DNA of 64,000 nt from contig CAJTXT010000001.1 of the NCBI GenBank assembly GCA_910583875.1, forward strand, positions 726,192 to 790,191, written 5' to 3'. Of the stretch, positions 34,874-43,088 are shown piece by piece. This DNA comes from an uncultured Vampirovibrio sp. (lineage in GTDB: Bacteria; Cyanobacteriota; Vampirovibrionia; Gastranaerophilales; Gastranaerophilaceae). The notes beneath the pieces were generated by a model, which searched no databases, had not been told where the DNA came from, and saw only the letters and a program-made list of their open reading frames with translations. The translations under genes and the position numbers were made by a program. How positions within the stretch are numbered: the stretch's first letter is position 1; every line of letters starts with the position of its first letter.

Positions 34874-36694
34874 ATGTTTTTTGCCCAATTTGCAAAATTT
34901 TTGAAATATTTTGGTAAAGGATATGAATTTAAAATACTATATATGCTTTTTATGGCGTTTATGACCAGCCTTTTAGAATTTCTAAGTGTTGTTCTTGTTT
35001 TTCCATTTATGATGATAATGGTTAATCCTGGGCGTGTTGTTAATAACCCTGTAGCACTATATTTCCAGAACAATTTTAATATTGTTGGAACTAATAATAT
35101 GATTTTATTAATTGGTTGTTTAATTGCAAGTATTATTGTTATTAAAAATGTATATAGTATTTTAATCCAATATTGGGAAAATAAAATGACTAGCCAATGG
35201 GGGCTTGAAATAAAAGAAAAAATCTTAGAATTTTTTCTATACGCTCCTTATGAAGCAGACTTGCAGCGCGGTAATACAAGTGTAATTAATCTTGTATTGA
35301 AAAATATAGATGATATTATGCTATATTTTGTTTCTAAAGTTATAGCTTTTATCTCTAATACATTCGTTATTGTATTAATATTCTCTATATTAGTATTTCT
35401 TCTTCCTATGTTTACTTTATTAGCAATATTCTTTTTTGCAATTGCAGGTTCAATTCAGGCAGGGTTATTTAGGCATTGGACAACTAAATTGAGTATAAAA
35501 AAACTTCAATTAACAAATGGTCCTTATTCTTCTGTAATTAATAATTTGTCTTGTATAAAAGATATTAAAATTAACGGATGTCAGAAGTATTTTTATAATA
35601 TGTATGATAATATTTCTCAAAAAATGATTCCGTTTACTGAGAAAATTAATCTTATTCCATTGCTTCCGCAATATATTATTGAAATTATCTTTATTTTCAC
35701 AATGATAATTTTATGTTTTGGTATTTTAACAAAATATGGTGAAAGTCCTTCAAATATACTAGTAACTATGGGGGTAGTTGCTATTGCAATATATAGGGTT
35801 GTACCTCAAATTTATAAAAATCAAGTTTACTTAAATTATATTAATTTAACATCGGCTAAAGTTGATGATTTATTTAAACTTTACGAACAATATATTAGAT
35901 ATGATTATTCAGAAAATAAAGATACCAAAGATAAAATGAAATTTGATGACAGTTTTAGTATCAATAATATGAGTTATTCATATAATAAAAAAGAAGATGT
36001 TTTGAAGAATATAAATATTGATATACGAAAAGGTGAGTTTATTGGTATTGTAGGTTTATCCGGTGCTGGTAAAACAACTCTCGTTGATTGTTTGCTTGGA
36101 CTTCTTGATTATCAAGGTGATATTAAAATTGATAATGTTGTTTTAAATTCAGATAATATACAAAGTTTTAGAAATATTATAGGTTATGTTCCTCAAAAAA
36201 CATGTACGATAGAAGGTGATATTTATGCCAATGTTGCTTGGGGGATAGACAGAAAAAATATAGATAAAGAAAAGGTTGATGAAGTATTAAAAATAGCTCA
36301 ATTATATAATCAGTTAAAACAAACGGAAAATGGACTTGAAATTGAATTGAAACAAGATGGTACAGGTTTATCCGGCGGGCAAATGCAGAGAATTGGTATA
36401 GCCAGAGCTTTATATAGAAATCCTGAAATTATAGTTCTTGATGAGGCAACTGCAAACCTTGATGTTAAAATTGAAAATAAATTAACTGATATCTTAAATG
36501 AATTAAAAGGTTCTAAAACTATTATTGCAATTGCACATAGACTCAGTACTTTAGTTAACTGTGACAGAATTGCATATCTTAAAGAAGGTACTATTGTTGA
36601 TATAGGTACATTCCAAGAATTGGCTGAAAAGTATGAAGATTTTGAAGAAATCCTTAGACTCTCAAGAATAAAACTTGATAATGAAGATGAATAG
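34874..36694 (+). CDS. ABC exporter (fused membrane and ATPase domains)
   Basis: 606 residues. An N-terminal six-helix transmembrane domain (about 20-310) is fused to an ATP-binding domain: Walker A VGLSGAGKTTLVDCLLG (about 394-410), signature GLSGGQMQRIGIARALY, Walker B IIVLDEATANLD, H-loop AIAHRLSTL. This is the lipid/peptide/glycan exporter layout (MsbA, PglK). The substrate is not given by the neighbours. GGAGGG 5 bp before the ATG. It ends at a two-way terminator. Confidence 0.88.
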   Translation: MFFAQFAKFLKYFGKGYEFKILYMLFMAFMTSLLEFLSVVLVFPFMMIMVNPGRVVNNPVALYFQNNFNIVGTNNMILLIGCLIASIIVIKNVYSILIQYWENKMTSQWGLEIKEKILEFFLYAPYEADLQRGNTSVINLVLKNIDDIMLYFVSKVIAFISNTFVIVLIFSILVFLLPMFTLLAIFFFAIAGSIQAGLFRHWTTKLSIKKLQLTNGPYSSVINNLSCIKDIKINGCQKYFYNMYDNISQKMIPFTEKINLIPLLPQYIIEIIFIFTMIILCFGILTKYGESPSNILVTMGVVAIAIYRVVPQIYKNQVYLNYINLTSAKVDDLFKLYEQYIRYDYSENKDTKDKMKFDDSFSINNMSYSYNKKEDVLKNINIDIRKGEFIGIVGLSGAGKTTLVDCLLGLLDYQGDIKIDNVVLNSDNIQSFRNIIGYVPQKTCTIEGDIYANVAWGIDRKNIDKEKVDEVLKIAQLYNQLKQTENGLEIELKQDGTGLSGGQMQRIGIARALYRNPEIIVLDEATANLDVKIENKLTDILNELKGSKTIIAIAHRLSTLVNCDRIAYLKEGTIVDIGTFQELAEKYEDFEEILRLSRIKLDNEDE

Positions 36695-36697
36695 AAA

Positions 36698-36730
36698 AAT
36701 AAAAGCCTCAAGAGTTTTGAGGCTTTTATT
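36698..36730. terminator. bidirectional Rho-independent terminator
   Basis: 14-bp perfect stem AATAAAAGCCTCAA / TTGAGGCTTTTATT between the ABC exporter and the convergent rqcP; the right half contains the rqcP stop codon. A and T runs on both sides allow both directions. Confidence 0.88.
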
Positions 36731-36971
36731 TTATAACTTCATATAATGTACTTGCTTCTTGTACTGATACATTGTTTGCAGGAATTTTAATAATCCGTAT
36801 TTTTATTTCGGTATTTGCTTGTACAATTGTTATTGTATCGCCTTCTTTTAGTTGTTTAGCCGGTTTTGCAATAACATCATTTACATATATACGACCTTGG
36901 TCGGATACCTTATTTGCAACTGTTCTTCTTTTTATTAATCTTGAAACTTTTAAAAATTTATCTAATCTCAT
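36726..36971 (-). CDS. rqcP: RqcP/YabO-type S4-domain RNA-binding protein
   Basis: 81 residues from MRLDKFLKVSRLIKRRTVAN, which is how the family begins; the five extra residues of the longer frame are not used. A single S4 domain (residues 1-60) with DQGRIYVNDVIAKPAKQLKEGD. RqcP binds the stalled 50S subunit and assists C-terminal tailing of nascent chains in ribosome quality control; an Hsp15-like role is the alternative. Confidence 0.88.
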   Translation of the reverse strand: MRLDKFLKVSRLIKRRTVANKVSDQGRIYVNDVIAKPAKQLKEGDTITIVQANTEIKIRIIKIPANNVSVQEASTLYEVIK

Positions 36972-36991
36972 AATATAATTATACATAAAAA

Positions 36992-37018
36992 AACCACGTA
37001 TTTATTATCTACGTGGTT
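36992..37018 (-). terminator. terminator of the pilin-fusion operon
   Basis: Stem AACCACGTA / TACGTGGTT; on the minus strand it is followed by seven T. 11 bp after the stop of the S74 fusion gene. Confidence 0.88.
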
Positions 37019-37028
37019 CTTTTATTAT

Positions 37029-39299
37029 TTATTTTTTTTGTTCAAGTTTCTTTAACCGTTTTTCAAAGGCTTTATTTTGTTCAAGTAAGAGTTTATTTTG
37101 TTTTTCTAATTCAGAAATTCGTTTATCTAATCCTGTTATCTTTGCAGTTAAAGTTTGAACTTGTACATACAATTCTTTTATTGAATTAACCATTGCATAA
37201 AAGATTTCATCGGTCTTTATTCTTAAGAAACCATCTTCGCCCTTTAATACAGAATTAGGGAAAATCTTTTGTAATTGTTGTGCAATTACACCAACATGAG
37301 GAGTTTTAGTTTTATCAGCTTTGTATGTGTAATTTTTCACCGCAATCTGATTGATTTCTTTTAAACCTGCAACATTATCTCCTGAAATATCTTTAAGTCT
37401 TTCGTCCGAAGATACAGAACCATTTTCTAATGTTTTTATTCTGTCTTCATGATCATTTATTGCAGCACCAATCTGTCCTTGTTTAATTTTTATTGACTTG
37501 TGATATATTTTATCTTTGTCAACATAGAAAGTATTGCCAAGATCTATTTTACTGTTTGTTGCATCAGTTGCTTGAATAGTAAACTTACCTTTTGTTGCAA
37601 GAGCATTATCACCTTTTGTATCCCAAGCAACACCATTTTCCGGGTCAATGAATATATTGCCGTTTGTTCCGCTATTTAAAAATACAGATGCTTTATTTTT
37701 TTGTATTTTCATATATGAGTCCGTATCAGCACCTGTTTGTAAGTTGAAACCGTCATTAGCTGTAAGATATAAACTCGGAGCATTATCATTATTTTCAATT
37801 TCTACTTTATTATTTAAAGCAAGAATATATTTATAAGTGGGATTGCTTCCTTCAGGTACAGATTGAGCTATTATGCCGACTTTTGTATAATTTTTATTTC
37901 CGCTCTTGTCTACGAAAGGAGGCATATCAAATTTTAATACGTTATTAAAGCTAATATCAGCCATTCTGTCGGGATCTGTTGTATTATATTTGTCATATGT
38001 TTGAATTCTAACTTCTTTATTAGTAGCGGTTGTACCAACAGCGCCAAATGTCATACTTACAGACGATTTATCACCGCCGCCGCCGGTATCTCTTAAGTTA
38101 AATGCAGCAACACCCCATCTTCCTTGGTTGCCATCTTCATAACCATCATCTTTTGAACCGGAATAAGAATGGAATGAAAATGTTGCACCGCTGCTATTAA
38201 ATGGTCTGAATTCAATTTTTCTTGCATTAATAATTAATTCTTTATCGTATGTATTTGAACCCTTGGTAACTTTTTTGGTATGTCCGGAAATTAATGGAGC
38301 TTCGTCTCCTGCTGCACCAATATAAAGACCATTTGTATCGCTTGTTAATGGAGTAGATTTTGAAACTTTTTCATCTATGGCGCTATTCCCTGCCATATAT
38401 CCTATACAGATATTATTACTTCCTTCAGTAAAATGACCGCATGCACCGCTGCCTATTACTGTGTTATTATCACCTTTTGTTAAGGTAAGCATTGCACTTT
38501 GACCAATAACGGTATTATTTTGACCTTCTGCATTATATCTTAATGCCTGAGCTCCAACAGCAGTGTTACGATTGCCTTTTATCATTGAATGCATTGCAAT
38601 AGAACCTATTGAAGTGTTTTGATTGTTTTTACTTTCATGGTCATTACCCAGTTTGAAAGCTGAGGCATATCCTAATGCTGTATTATATGAACCAAGCTCG
38701 TTAAAAGTTAAAGCTTTTTTACCAAATGCTGTATTTTTATATCCTTCAGTATTCTTTAATAATGCAAAATGTCCAACTGCAGTATTCTCACCATTATTAT
38801 CTTCCTTCATTTTTTGCAGTGTACCCATACCAATTGCAATATTACCTTGATCCATTGCTATACGACCGGCGTAAGTAATATTATTAGTTGTTGTACCTTC
38901 TTTATTTGGAAGATTATAAAAAGAAATGTGTGAATTCATTAAACTTGAATAACTTTTCTTTAGTATAACCAGTTTATCTCCGGCATTACTGTATTTTAAA
39001 TCATCAACTTCAATTATATCCTGACTTGAATCATGTATAACTCCATCAGTATCTGTAGCATGTACATCTTTGAATGAGTTATCTATTTCCGGAATGGAGT
39101 TTGCACCAATAATTGCGCTCTGATTACTTCCTGTTCCGAAATATGCGTTGTTTCCTTGACCTGTCCAACGCCATATTTGTTCTCTATCTGCGCCGGCTTT
39201 TCTTGTAATTGTTGGTATTGCTGCCGATAATACAATACTTATAATTAACAAAGAAATTAATAACTCGGCAAGAGAAAAACCTTGTAATTTTTTACTCAT
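37029..39299 (-). CDS. type IV pilin-like protein fused to a YadA-type head and an S74 chaperone domain
   Basis: 756 residues from MSKKLQGFSLAELLISLLII. Residues 1-35 are a type III signal: cleavage after Gly7, mature Phe1 and Glu5, then a hydrophobic helix, as in pilins and pseudopilins. Residues about 140-330 carry repeats like NTAVGAQALRYN, NTVIGQSAM, NTALGYAS of YadA/Hep_Hag trimeric head type. The last 120 residues are a Peptidase_S74 intramolecular chaperone (SSDERLKDISGD with the catalytic Ser-Asp, then GVIAQQLQ) ending in a coiled coil. Its start overlaps the DciA-like stop by 8 bases. Probably a trimeric surface fibre or adhesin. Confidence 0.85.
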   Translation of the reverse strand: MSKKLQGFSLAELLISLLIISIVLSAAIPTITRKAGADREQIWRWTGQGNNAYFGTGSNQSAIIGANSIPEIDNSFKDVHATDTDGVIHDSSQDIIEVDDLKYSNAGDKLVILKKSYSSLMNSHISFYNLPNKEGTTTNNITYAGRIAMDQGNIAIGMGTLQKMKEDNNGENTAVGHFALLKNTEGYKNTAFGKKALTFNELGSYNTALGYASAFKLGNDHESKNNQNTSIGSIAMHSMIKGNRNTAVGAQALRYNAEGQNNTVIGQSAMLTLTKGDNNTVIGSGACGHFTEGSNNICIGYMAGNSAIDEKVSKSTPLTSDTNGLYIGAAGDEAPLISGHTKKVTKGSNTYDKELIINARKIEFRPFNSSGATFSFHSYSGSKDDGYEDGNQGRWGVAAFNLRDTGGGGDKSSVSMTFGAVGTTATNKEVRIQTYDKYNTTDPDRMADISFNNVLKFDMPPFVDKSGNKNYTKVGIIAQSVPEGSNPTYKYILALNNKVEIENNDNAPSLYLTANDGFNLQTGADTDSYMKIQKNKASVFLNSGTNGNIFIDPENGVAWDTKGDNALATKGKFTIQATDATNSKIDLGNTFYVDKDKIYHKSIKIKQGQIGAAINDHEDRIKTLENGSVSSDERLKDISGDNVAGLKEINQIAVKNYTYKADKTKTPHVGVIAQQLQKIFPNSVLKGEDGFLRIKTDEIFYAMVNSIKELYVQVQTLTAKITGLDKRISELEKQNKLLLEQNKAFEKRLKKLEQKK

Positions 39300-39630
39300 T
39301 GTTGCTTTCTTTCCATTTTTTATAATCAAATTTTATATCTTTTATTTTAATTCCCAGTTTCTGTAGTTTTTCATTCATGTGTTTAAATAATTTTTCTTTT
39401 GAAAAATATAATTCGTTAGACACAAATGAATCCGAACAAACAATTGTAAGAATATTATCGTTAGAAAAGTCATAAACTTTAGCAAATTTTGAGATTTTAT
39501 TACCAATTGTATCTGTCCAAATTTCTTGAATTTTTTCAATATTTTCACAATTTTGTGCAGAATAATTAAAATTTAAGTCTTTAATTACATCTTGTAATAG
39601 TTCAAAATTAGAATTGTTTAGTCTTTTCAT
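39292..39630 (-). CDS. DciA-like DUF721 protein
   Basis: 112 residues with the DUF721 core: IQEIWTDTIGNKISKFAKVY, then ILTIVCSDSFVSNEL and KEKLFKHMNEKLQKLG. DciA loads the replicative helicase in most bacteria that lack DnaC-type loaders. Here it heads a two-gene transcript with the pilin fusion, an unexpected partner. Promoter just upstream. Confidence 0.75.
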   Translation of the reverse strand: MKRLNNSNFELLQDVIKDLNFNYSAQNCENIEKIQEIWTDTIGNKISKFAKVYDFSNDNILTIVCSDSFVSNELYFSKEKLFKHMNEKLQKLGIKIKDIKFDYKKWKESNNE

Positions 39631-39639
39631 ACTTTCTTT

Positions 39640-39667
39640 ATTATAGTATTTTTTTTGAAATTTTCAA
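39640..39667 (-). promoter_or_regulatory. promoter of the dciA-pilin-fusion operon
   Basis: Minus strand TTGAAA (39662-39667) and TATAAT (39640-39645), 16 bp apart, about 10 bp before the start. Confidence 0.65.
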
Positions 39668-39735
39668 AAGAAATAATGTTTTTAAATTAGAAAACCTTAT
39701 TAATATTGATTTTTCAAAAAATATGTAACGAAATG

Positions 39736-39764
39736 TTACAAGTGTACAAAGAACACGATATAAA
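39736..39764 (+). promoter_or_regulatory. promoter of sRNA candidate 1
   Basis: TTACAA (39736-39741) and TATAAA (39759-39764) with exactly 17 bp spacing, facing a structured stretch and a terminator but no gene. Confidence 0.65.
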
Positions 39765-39770
39765 AATAAA

Positions 39771-39893
39771 AACATGTGGAACTATATACTCAGAGGATGA
39801 AAAATGACTTAGTGATGAATAAGTGTTCTCTTTCCCTGATTCCTCTCTCTGATATATAGTGAACTTAACCGATATGAGTCGGTTTTTTTATTG
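39771..39893 (+). ncRNA. candidate small RNA 1 (about 120 nt)
   Basis: Bounded by a promoter at 39736-39764 and a Rho-independent terminator. The inferred RNA has a long-range helix ACTATATA (39781-39788) with TATATAGT (39853-39860), continued by AGAGGA (39792-39797) with TCCTCT (39841-39846), and an inner hairpin ACTTA/TAAGT. This overall shape, a closing helix with an open middle, recalls 6S RNA, but it is shorter than known 6S RNAs and the match is only of shape. A 20-codon ORF from ATG at 39797 lies inside without a usable ribosome site. Confidence 0.6.
39868..39890 (+). terminator. terminator of sRNA candidate 1
   Basis: AACCGA / TCGGTT stem followed by seven T. Confidence 0.88.
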
Positions 39894-39905
39894 TCTTTTT
39901 TCTTT

Positions 39906-40715
39906 TTAAAATATGTTTTTTCCGTCTTTAGAATACATATTTAAGCGTTTGTTTTTTAGTTCTGATAATAAGTCCGCTTTATTTTGGTCTTTTAAGTATG
40001 AAATTGATTCATATAAATTATTTAATGATTTATTGATATTTGAATTATTGTAGTTCATCATATCTTTTGCCATTTCAAGATTAGAAGCTGCAAGTCTAGT
40101 CATATCTCGAAAACCGCTGGAAGCAAGTTTTAATGCTAATTCATTGTTAGCGGCAGTATAAAATAAAGCTTGTGATAGTAATAATGGCATATGGCTTATT
40201 AACGCAACTGCTTCATCATGTTCTTTTGCATTTGAAATAATAACTTGAGCACCTATTTCTTGTAGAATTTTTGATACAAATTCAATATCTTTATTATTAA
40301 TCGTTTGCGGTGGCGTTAAAACCCATTTCGCTCCTTTAAATAAATCTTTAAAAGAAGCATTATATCCATTAAATTCAGTTCCTGCCATTGGGTGTGAACC
40401 TATGAATTTATAGTCAAATGTTTTATTCATAACAAAACTTTTTACGCTTGCACAATCAAGAACAATACAATCTTTTGATACTATTCCTTCTAAACTTTCT
40501 AGGATTGATAAAGTTTTATCTATAGGAGATGCAACAAAGACGACATCGCAATCTTTTAAGATTTGTTTATCATCTGAAATATTGGGGGTGATTTTTTTAG
40601 CTTCTTCAATTGTTTGTTTGTTTCTTGTAACCGCATATAGTGTATTTTCGGTTTCAGACAGAGCTTTTAATAATGAGCCGCCTATTAATCCTAAACTTAC
40701 TATTCCTATATTCAT
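39906..40715 (-). CDS. tyrA: prephenate dehydrogenase
   Basis: NAD(P)-dependent step of tyrosine synthesis (arogenate is a possible alternative substrate, common in cyanobacteria). 269 residues; Rossmann start IGIVSLGLIGGSLLKAL, then DCASVKS, GSHPMAGTEFNGY and the helical dimerisation region with SSGFRDMTRLAASN. No C-terminal ACT domain, so feedback control is probably weak or different. Own promoter. Confidence 0.93.
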   Translation of the reverse strand: MNIGIVSLGLIGGSLLKALSETENTLYAVTRNKQTIEEAKKITPNISDDKQILKDCDVVFVASPIDKTLSILESLEGIVSKDCIVLDCASVKSFVMNKTFDYKFIGSHPMAGTEFNGYNASFKDLFKGAKWVLTPPQTINNKDIEFVSKILQEIGAQVIISNAKEHDEAVALISHMPLLLSQALFYTAANNELALKLASSGFRDMTRLAASNLEMAKDMMNYNNSNINKSLNNLYESISYLKDQNKADLLSELKNKRLNMYSKDGKNIF

Positions 40716-40742
40716 AATTAACCTCTTTAAAAATAGATTATC

Positions 40743-40771
40743 ATTATAAACGAAATGTTAAAAAATGTTAA
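40743..40771 (-). promoter_or_regulatory. promoter of tyrA
   Basis: Minus strand TTAACA (40766-40771) and TATAAT (40743-40748), 17 bp apart, 28 bp before tyrA. Confidence 0.7.
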
Positions 40772-40786
40772 CAAATATTCATAAAT

Positions 40787-40815
40787 TTGCGTAGTATTCA
40801 AATATATGTAATAAT
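40787..40815 (+). promoter_or_regulatory. promoter of sRNA candidate 2
   Basis: TTGCGT (40787-40792) and TAATAA/AATAAT (40809-40815) with 16-17 bp spacing and a TG just before the -10. Confidence 0.5.
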
Positions 40816-40820
40816 ACAGT

Positions 40821-40880
40821 TAAATTAATAGTCTAACCATTCCTTTCTTGACTTATGCGGCTTAGGTCGCATTTTATTTT
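40821..40880 (+). ncRNA. candidate small RNA 2 (about 60 nt, pyrimidine-rich)
   Basis: Between the promoter at 40787 and the stem ATGCG / CGCAT (40855-40872) followed by a T-rich tail. The unpaired 5' part contains ATTCCTTTCTTGAC, whose CCTTTC can pair with Shine-Dalgarno sequences. No ORF. Resembles in plan, not in sequence, short cyanobacterial sRNAs such as Yfr1. Confidence 0.5.
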
Positions 40881-40903
40881 GTTTAAATTAATTTTGAATA
40901 TAA

Positions 40904-40933
40904 AATAAGACCACTTTAATTAGTGGTCTTATT
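40904..40933. terminator. terminator of the glycine-zipper gene
   Basis: 12-bp perfect stem AATAAGACCACT / AGTGGTCTTATT, T-rich on both strands; 15 bp after the stop on the minus strand. Confidence 0.85.
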
Positions 40934-40948
40934 TATTTTATTTGTACT

Positions 40949-42163
40949 TTATGTTGTCGCAAATGGATTTTCATTCTCAATATTTTCTAATGTTTGAAGT
41001 GCAATTTGAGAGTCTTCGCTTAGTGTTCCTGTTGTATTAACTTCTTCTTGAACTTTTTCCATTACTTTTGCTTTTAATTCTGATAAATCTGTATTTTCTA
41101 AATCTTTTGCAAGCTGCTGTTGCTGCTGTTCTTTTGCAATTTCTCGTTCAGAAGGTCCGGTAATTTTTTTTGTTATTTTACCAACTGCAAATGAACCAAC
41201 CATACCAAGAGCAAACCCAAGAATACCGCCGACAACAGTTCCTACCCCGGGAACTACAGAACCGATAGCAGCACCAATTGCCATACCGGCTTGTTCACCG
41301 GCAACAAAACCTGCTGTATCACCAACAACTTTTAATGCAGATTTTCCTAATTGTTTAAGTCCTTTCTTTGCTCCAAGTTCTTTAAATGTTGGAACAACTT
41401 CTGTTAGCGTTTCACCAATACCGCTAAATACTAACATAATACCAGCGCCAGAGGATTTTAAGAATTTAGCTGCTTTGCCAAGTTTGCCAGTTTGTTTTAC
41501 TGCTGTTTTTGCTAAAGGATTAAGTTTACTTGCTTTTTCTGTAGCTTTTGTTACTGCTTTTTGTAGTTTTTTAGATGCAGGATTATTTTTTAGTGCTTGT
41601 TTTGCTTTTTCTACACCTTTTAAAGCCTCATGATACTTCTTAGTACCTGGAGCTATAAATTCATCTGCTGATTCTAAAGCATTTTTTACTGCAGATTCTA
41701 CAAGTTCTGGATTACTTTTCTTTATTGCTTTTGCAGCTTTCGATGCTGTTTTGGTAGCATCTTTTAAATTTTGAAATTGTTTCTTTGATGTATGTGCTGT
41801 ATTAAAATAATCTCCAACTCGGCTTGTTATTGAGCCTTTTCCTTTAAATATATTTTTAAATGCTTCTGCAGTTTTATTATCAATGGATTTCATTGCATCT
41901 TTGATTGCAATATTTTTGCCTGAAGATGTAACAATTGAACCAGTTTGTTTACTTCTTTTTAAGAAACCAAGTAAGGGAAGTCCCTCAAACAATGCGGCAC
42001 TTGAAAGGGCACTTTTTGTGGTACTTTTAAATGTATCAGGAGTTTCTTTTAGTGCTTCATTATTTAAATATTTAACCAATGTTTTAATATTGTCTGTCTT
42101 TGCACTATTAACTTGATTTATTGACGGTTGAATTGTGTTTTGTGCGGTTATTAAATTTACCAT
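40949..42163 (-). CDS. Lys/Ala-rich protein with a glycine-zipper membrane segment
   Basis: 404 residues from MVNLITAQNTIQPSIN (AAGGGG upstream); the nine extra residues of the longer frame are not favoured. Residues about 100-260 are Lys/Ala-rich amphipathic helix (KTASKAAKAIKKSNPE, KKLQKAVTKATEKASKL). Residues about 305-350 form a glycine zipper, GEQAGMAIGAAIGSVVPGVG then VVGGILGFALGMVGSFAVG, which can insert in membranes or oligomerise. The C-terminus is Gln-rich and acidic. No signal peptide. Not recognised; a membrane-active effector or cell-surface structural protein are both possible. Confidence 0.55.
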   Translation of the reverse strand: MVNLITAQNTIQPSINQVNSAKTDNIKTLVKYLNNEALKETPDTFKSTTKSALSSAALFEGLPLLGFLKRSKQTGSIVTSSGKNIAIKDAMKSIDNKTAEAFKNIFKGKGSITSRVGDYFNTAHTSKKQFQNLKDATKTASKAAKAIKKSNPELVESAVKNALESADEFIAPGTKKYHEALKGVEKAKQALKNNPASKKLQKAVTKATEKASKLNPLAKTAVKQTGKLGKAAKFLKSSGAGIMLVFSGIGETLTEVVPTFKELGAKKGLKQLGKSALKVVGDTAGFVAGEQAGMAIGAAIGSVVPGVGTVVGGILGFALGMVGSFAVGKITKKITGPSEREIAKEQQQQQLAKDLENTDLSELKAKVMEKVQEEVNTTGTLSEDSQIALQTLENIENENPFATT

Positions 42164-42370
42164 AATAGTCCAAACCCCTTGTCCATACATGTATATAAAG
42201 TATTTTGAGACTTTTTTATTTACTTTTTTGTAACATTTGTTAAGTTTTTATATTGTTGATTTTCCTTGATATTGTTGTTTCCATAATATGGTGTATTGTC
42301 TTTTTCTTAATATACGTTTAAGATTTTTTATATGTGGTAAATTATGTATATTAACAGTTAGTGAGGATAT

Positions 42371-42808
42371 ATGAGAAAAGTTTGTTTGATATTAGGATTA
42401 TTTGCTTTTCTTTCAGCAATTTCAGTTCCAGCTTATGCTATAAAGATGATAACAAATAATGAATTAGATAGAACTGTTCCATCAAGATGTAGTGGACCAG
42501 GAGAAGAAGTTATACAAGATGATTATGCACAAGTACAAAATAATAATATTGTGCCAGTTTCAAATAAAGTTATAAGAGTTCAAAAAGAAAATTTTGAACG
42601 TTATTATAAACCAATACTTGGTGAAGATTTTCGTATAGAACTGCTTGGTATTAGATGGAATTATCCAACATATGAAGAACAACCTGTTCAAAATATTGAA
42701 AATAACCAACAAGTTGAAGATATTAATTATGAAAATAATGATCAGAGACGTTATATCCGTGAAGCTGCTGACTACTATATTATTGATACTTTAAAAAATC
42801 CTAATTAA
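42371..42808 (+). CDS. small secreted protein of unknown function
   Basis: 145 residues with a clear signal peptide (MRKVCLILGLFAFLSAISVP, then AYA before the cut). The mature part is Asn/Gln/Glu-rich (NNNIVPVSNKVIRVQKENF, YYKPILGEDFRIELLGIRW) with one Cys. GAGG 5 bp upstream of the ATG. A terminator follows. No recognised domain; periplasmic or exported. Confidence 0.65.
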   Translation: MRKVCLILGLFAFLSAISVPAYAIKMITNNELDRTVPSRCSGPGEEVIQDDYAQVQNNNIVPVSNKVIRVQKENFERYYKPILGEDFRIELLGIRWNYPTYEEQPVQNIENNQQVEDINYENNDQRRYIREAADYYIIDTLKNPN

Positions 42809-42835
42809 TAAGTATAGATAATATATAAAAAATAT

Positions 42836-42870
42836 AAAAAGGAAATCATTTAAAATGGTTTCCTTTTTTT
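42836..42870 (+). terminator. terminator of the secreted-protein gene
   Basis: AAAGGAAATCATT / AATGGTTTCCTTT stem with one T-G pair, then a run of seven T. Confidence 0.88.
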
Positions 42871-42885
42871 GTTTCTCATTTTATG

Positions 42886-42914
42886 CAAAAAAAAAGGAAC
42901 TTTTTAAGGGTTCC
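42886..42914 (-). terminator. minus-strand terminator without an obvious gene
   Basis: On the minus strand GGAAC / GTTCC stem followed by nine T. The 170 bp upstream on that strand hold no ORF, so it may end a small RNA or protect against read-through. Confidence 0.7.
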
Positions 42915-43088
42915 TCTGAAATCTTTTTCAATTTCCTCGTGTGTTAGTAAAGGTAGTAAGTAAGGTAAGTGTATGAATATAAAATCTTGTTTATTGTTTA
43001 TCTTTTAGTTTGTTTATCATCTACATATATATAAAGTATATAACTTTTAAATAATTGCCTAAACAGTTTACTTTTGTAATATTTCTTT
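42915..43088. other. gap without recognised gene
   Basis: AT-rich; GTAGTAAGTAAGGTAAG short tandem-like stretch at about 42950-42970. Possibly the template of a minus-strand RNA ending at 42886. Confidence 0.3.

Noticed and set aside
39797..39859. 20-codon ORF inside sRNA candidate 1
   Set aside because: AGAGG directly touches the ATG, too close for initiation; kept only as a note in the sRNA entry.
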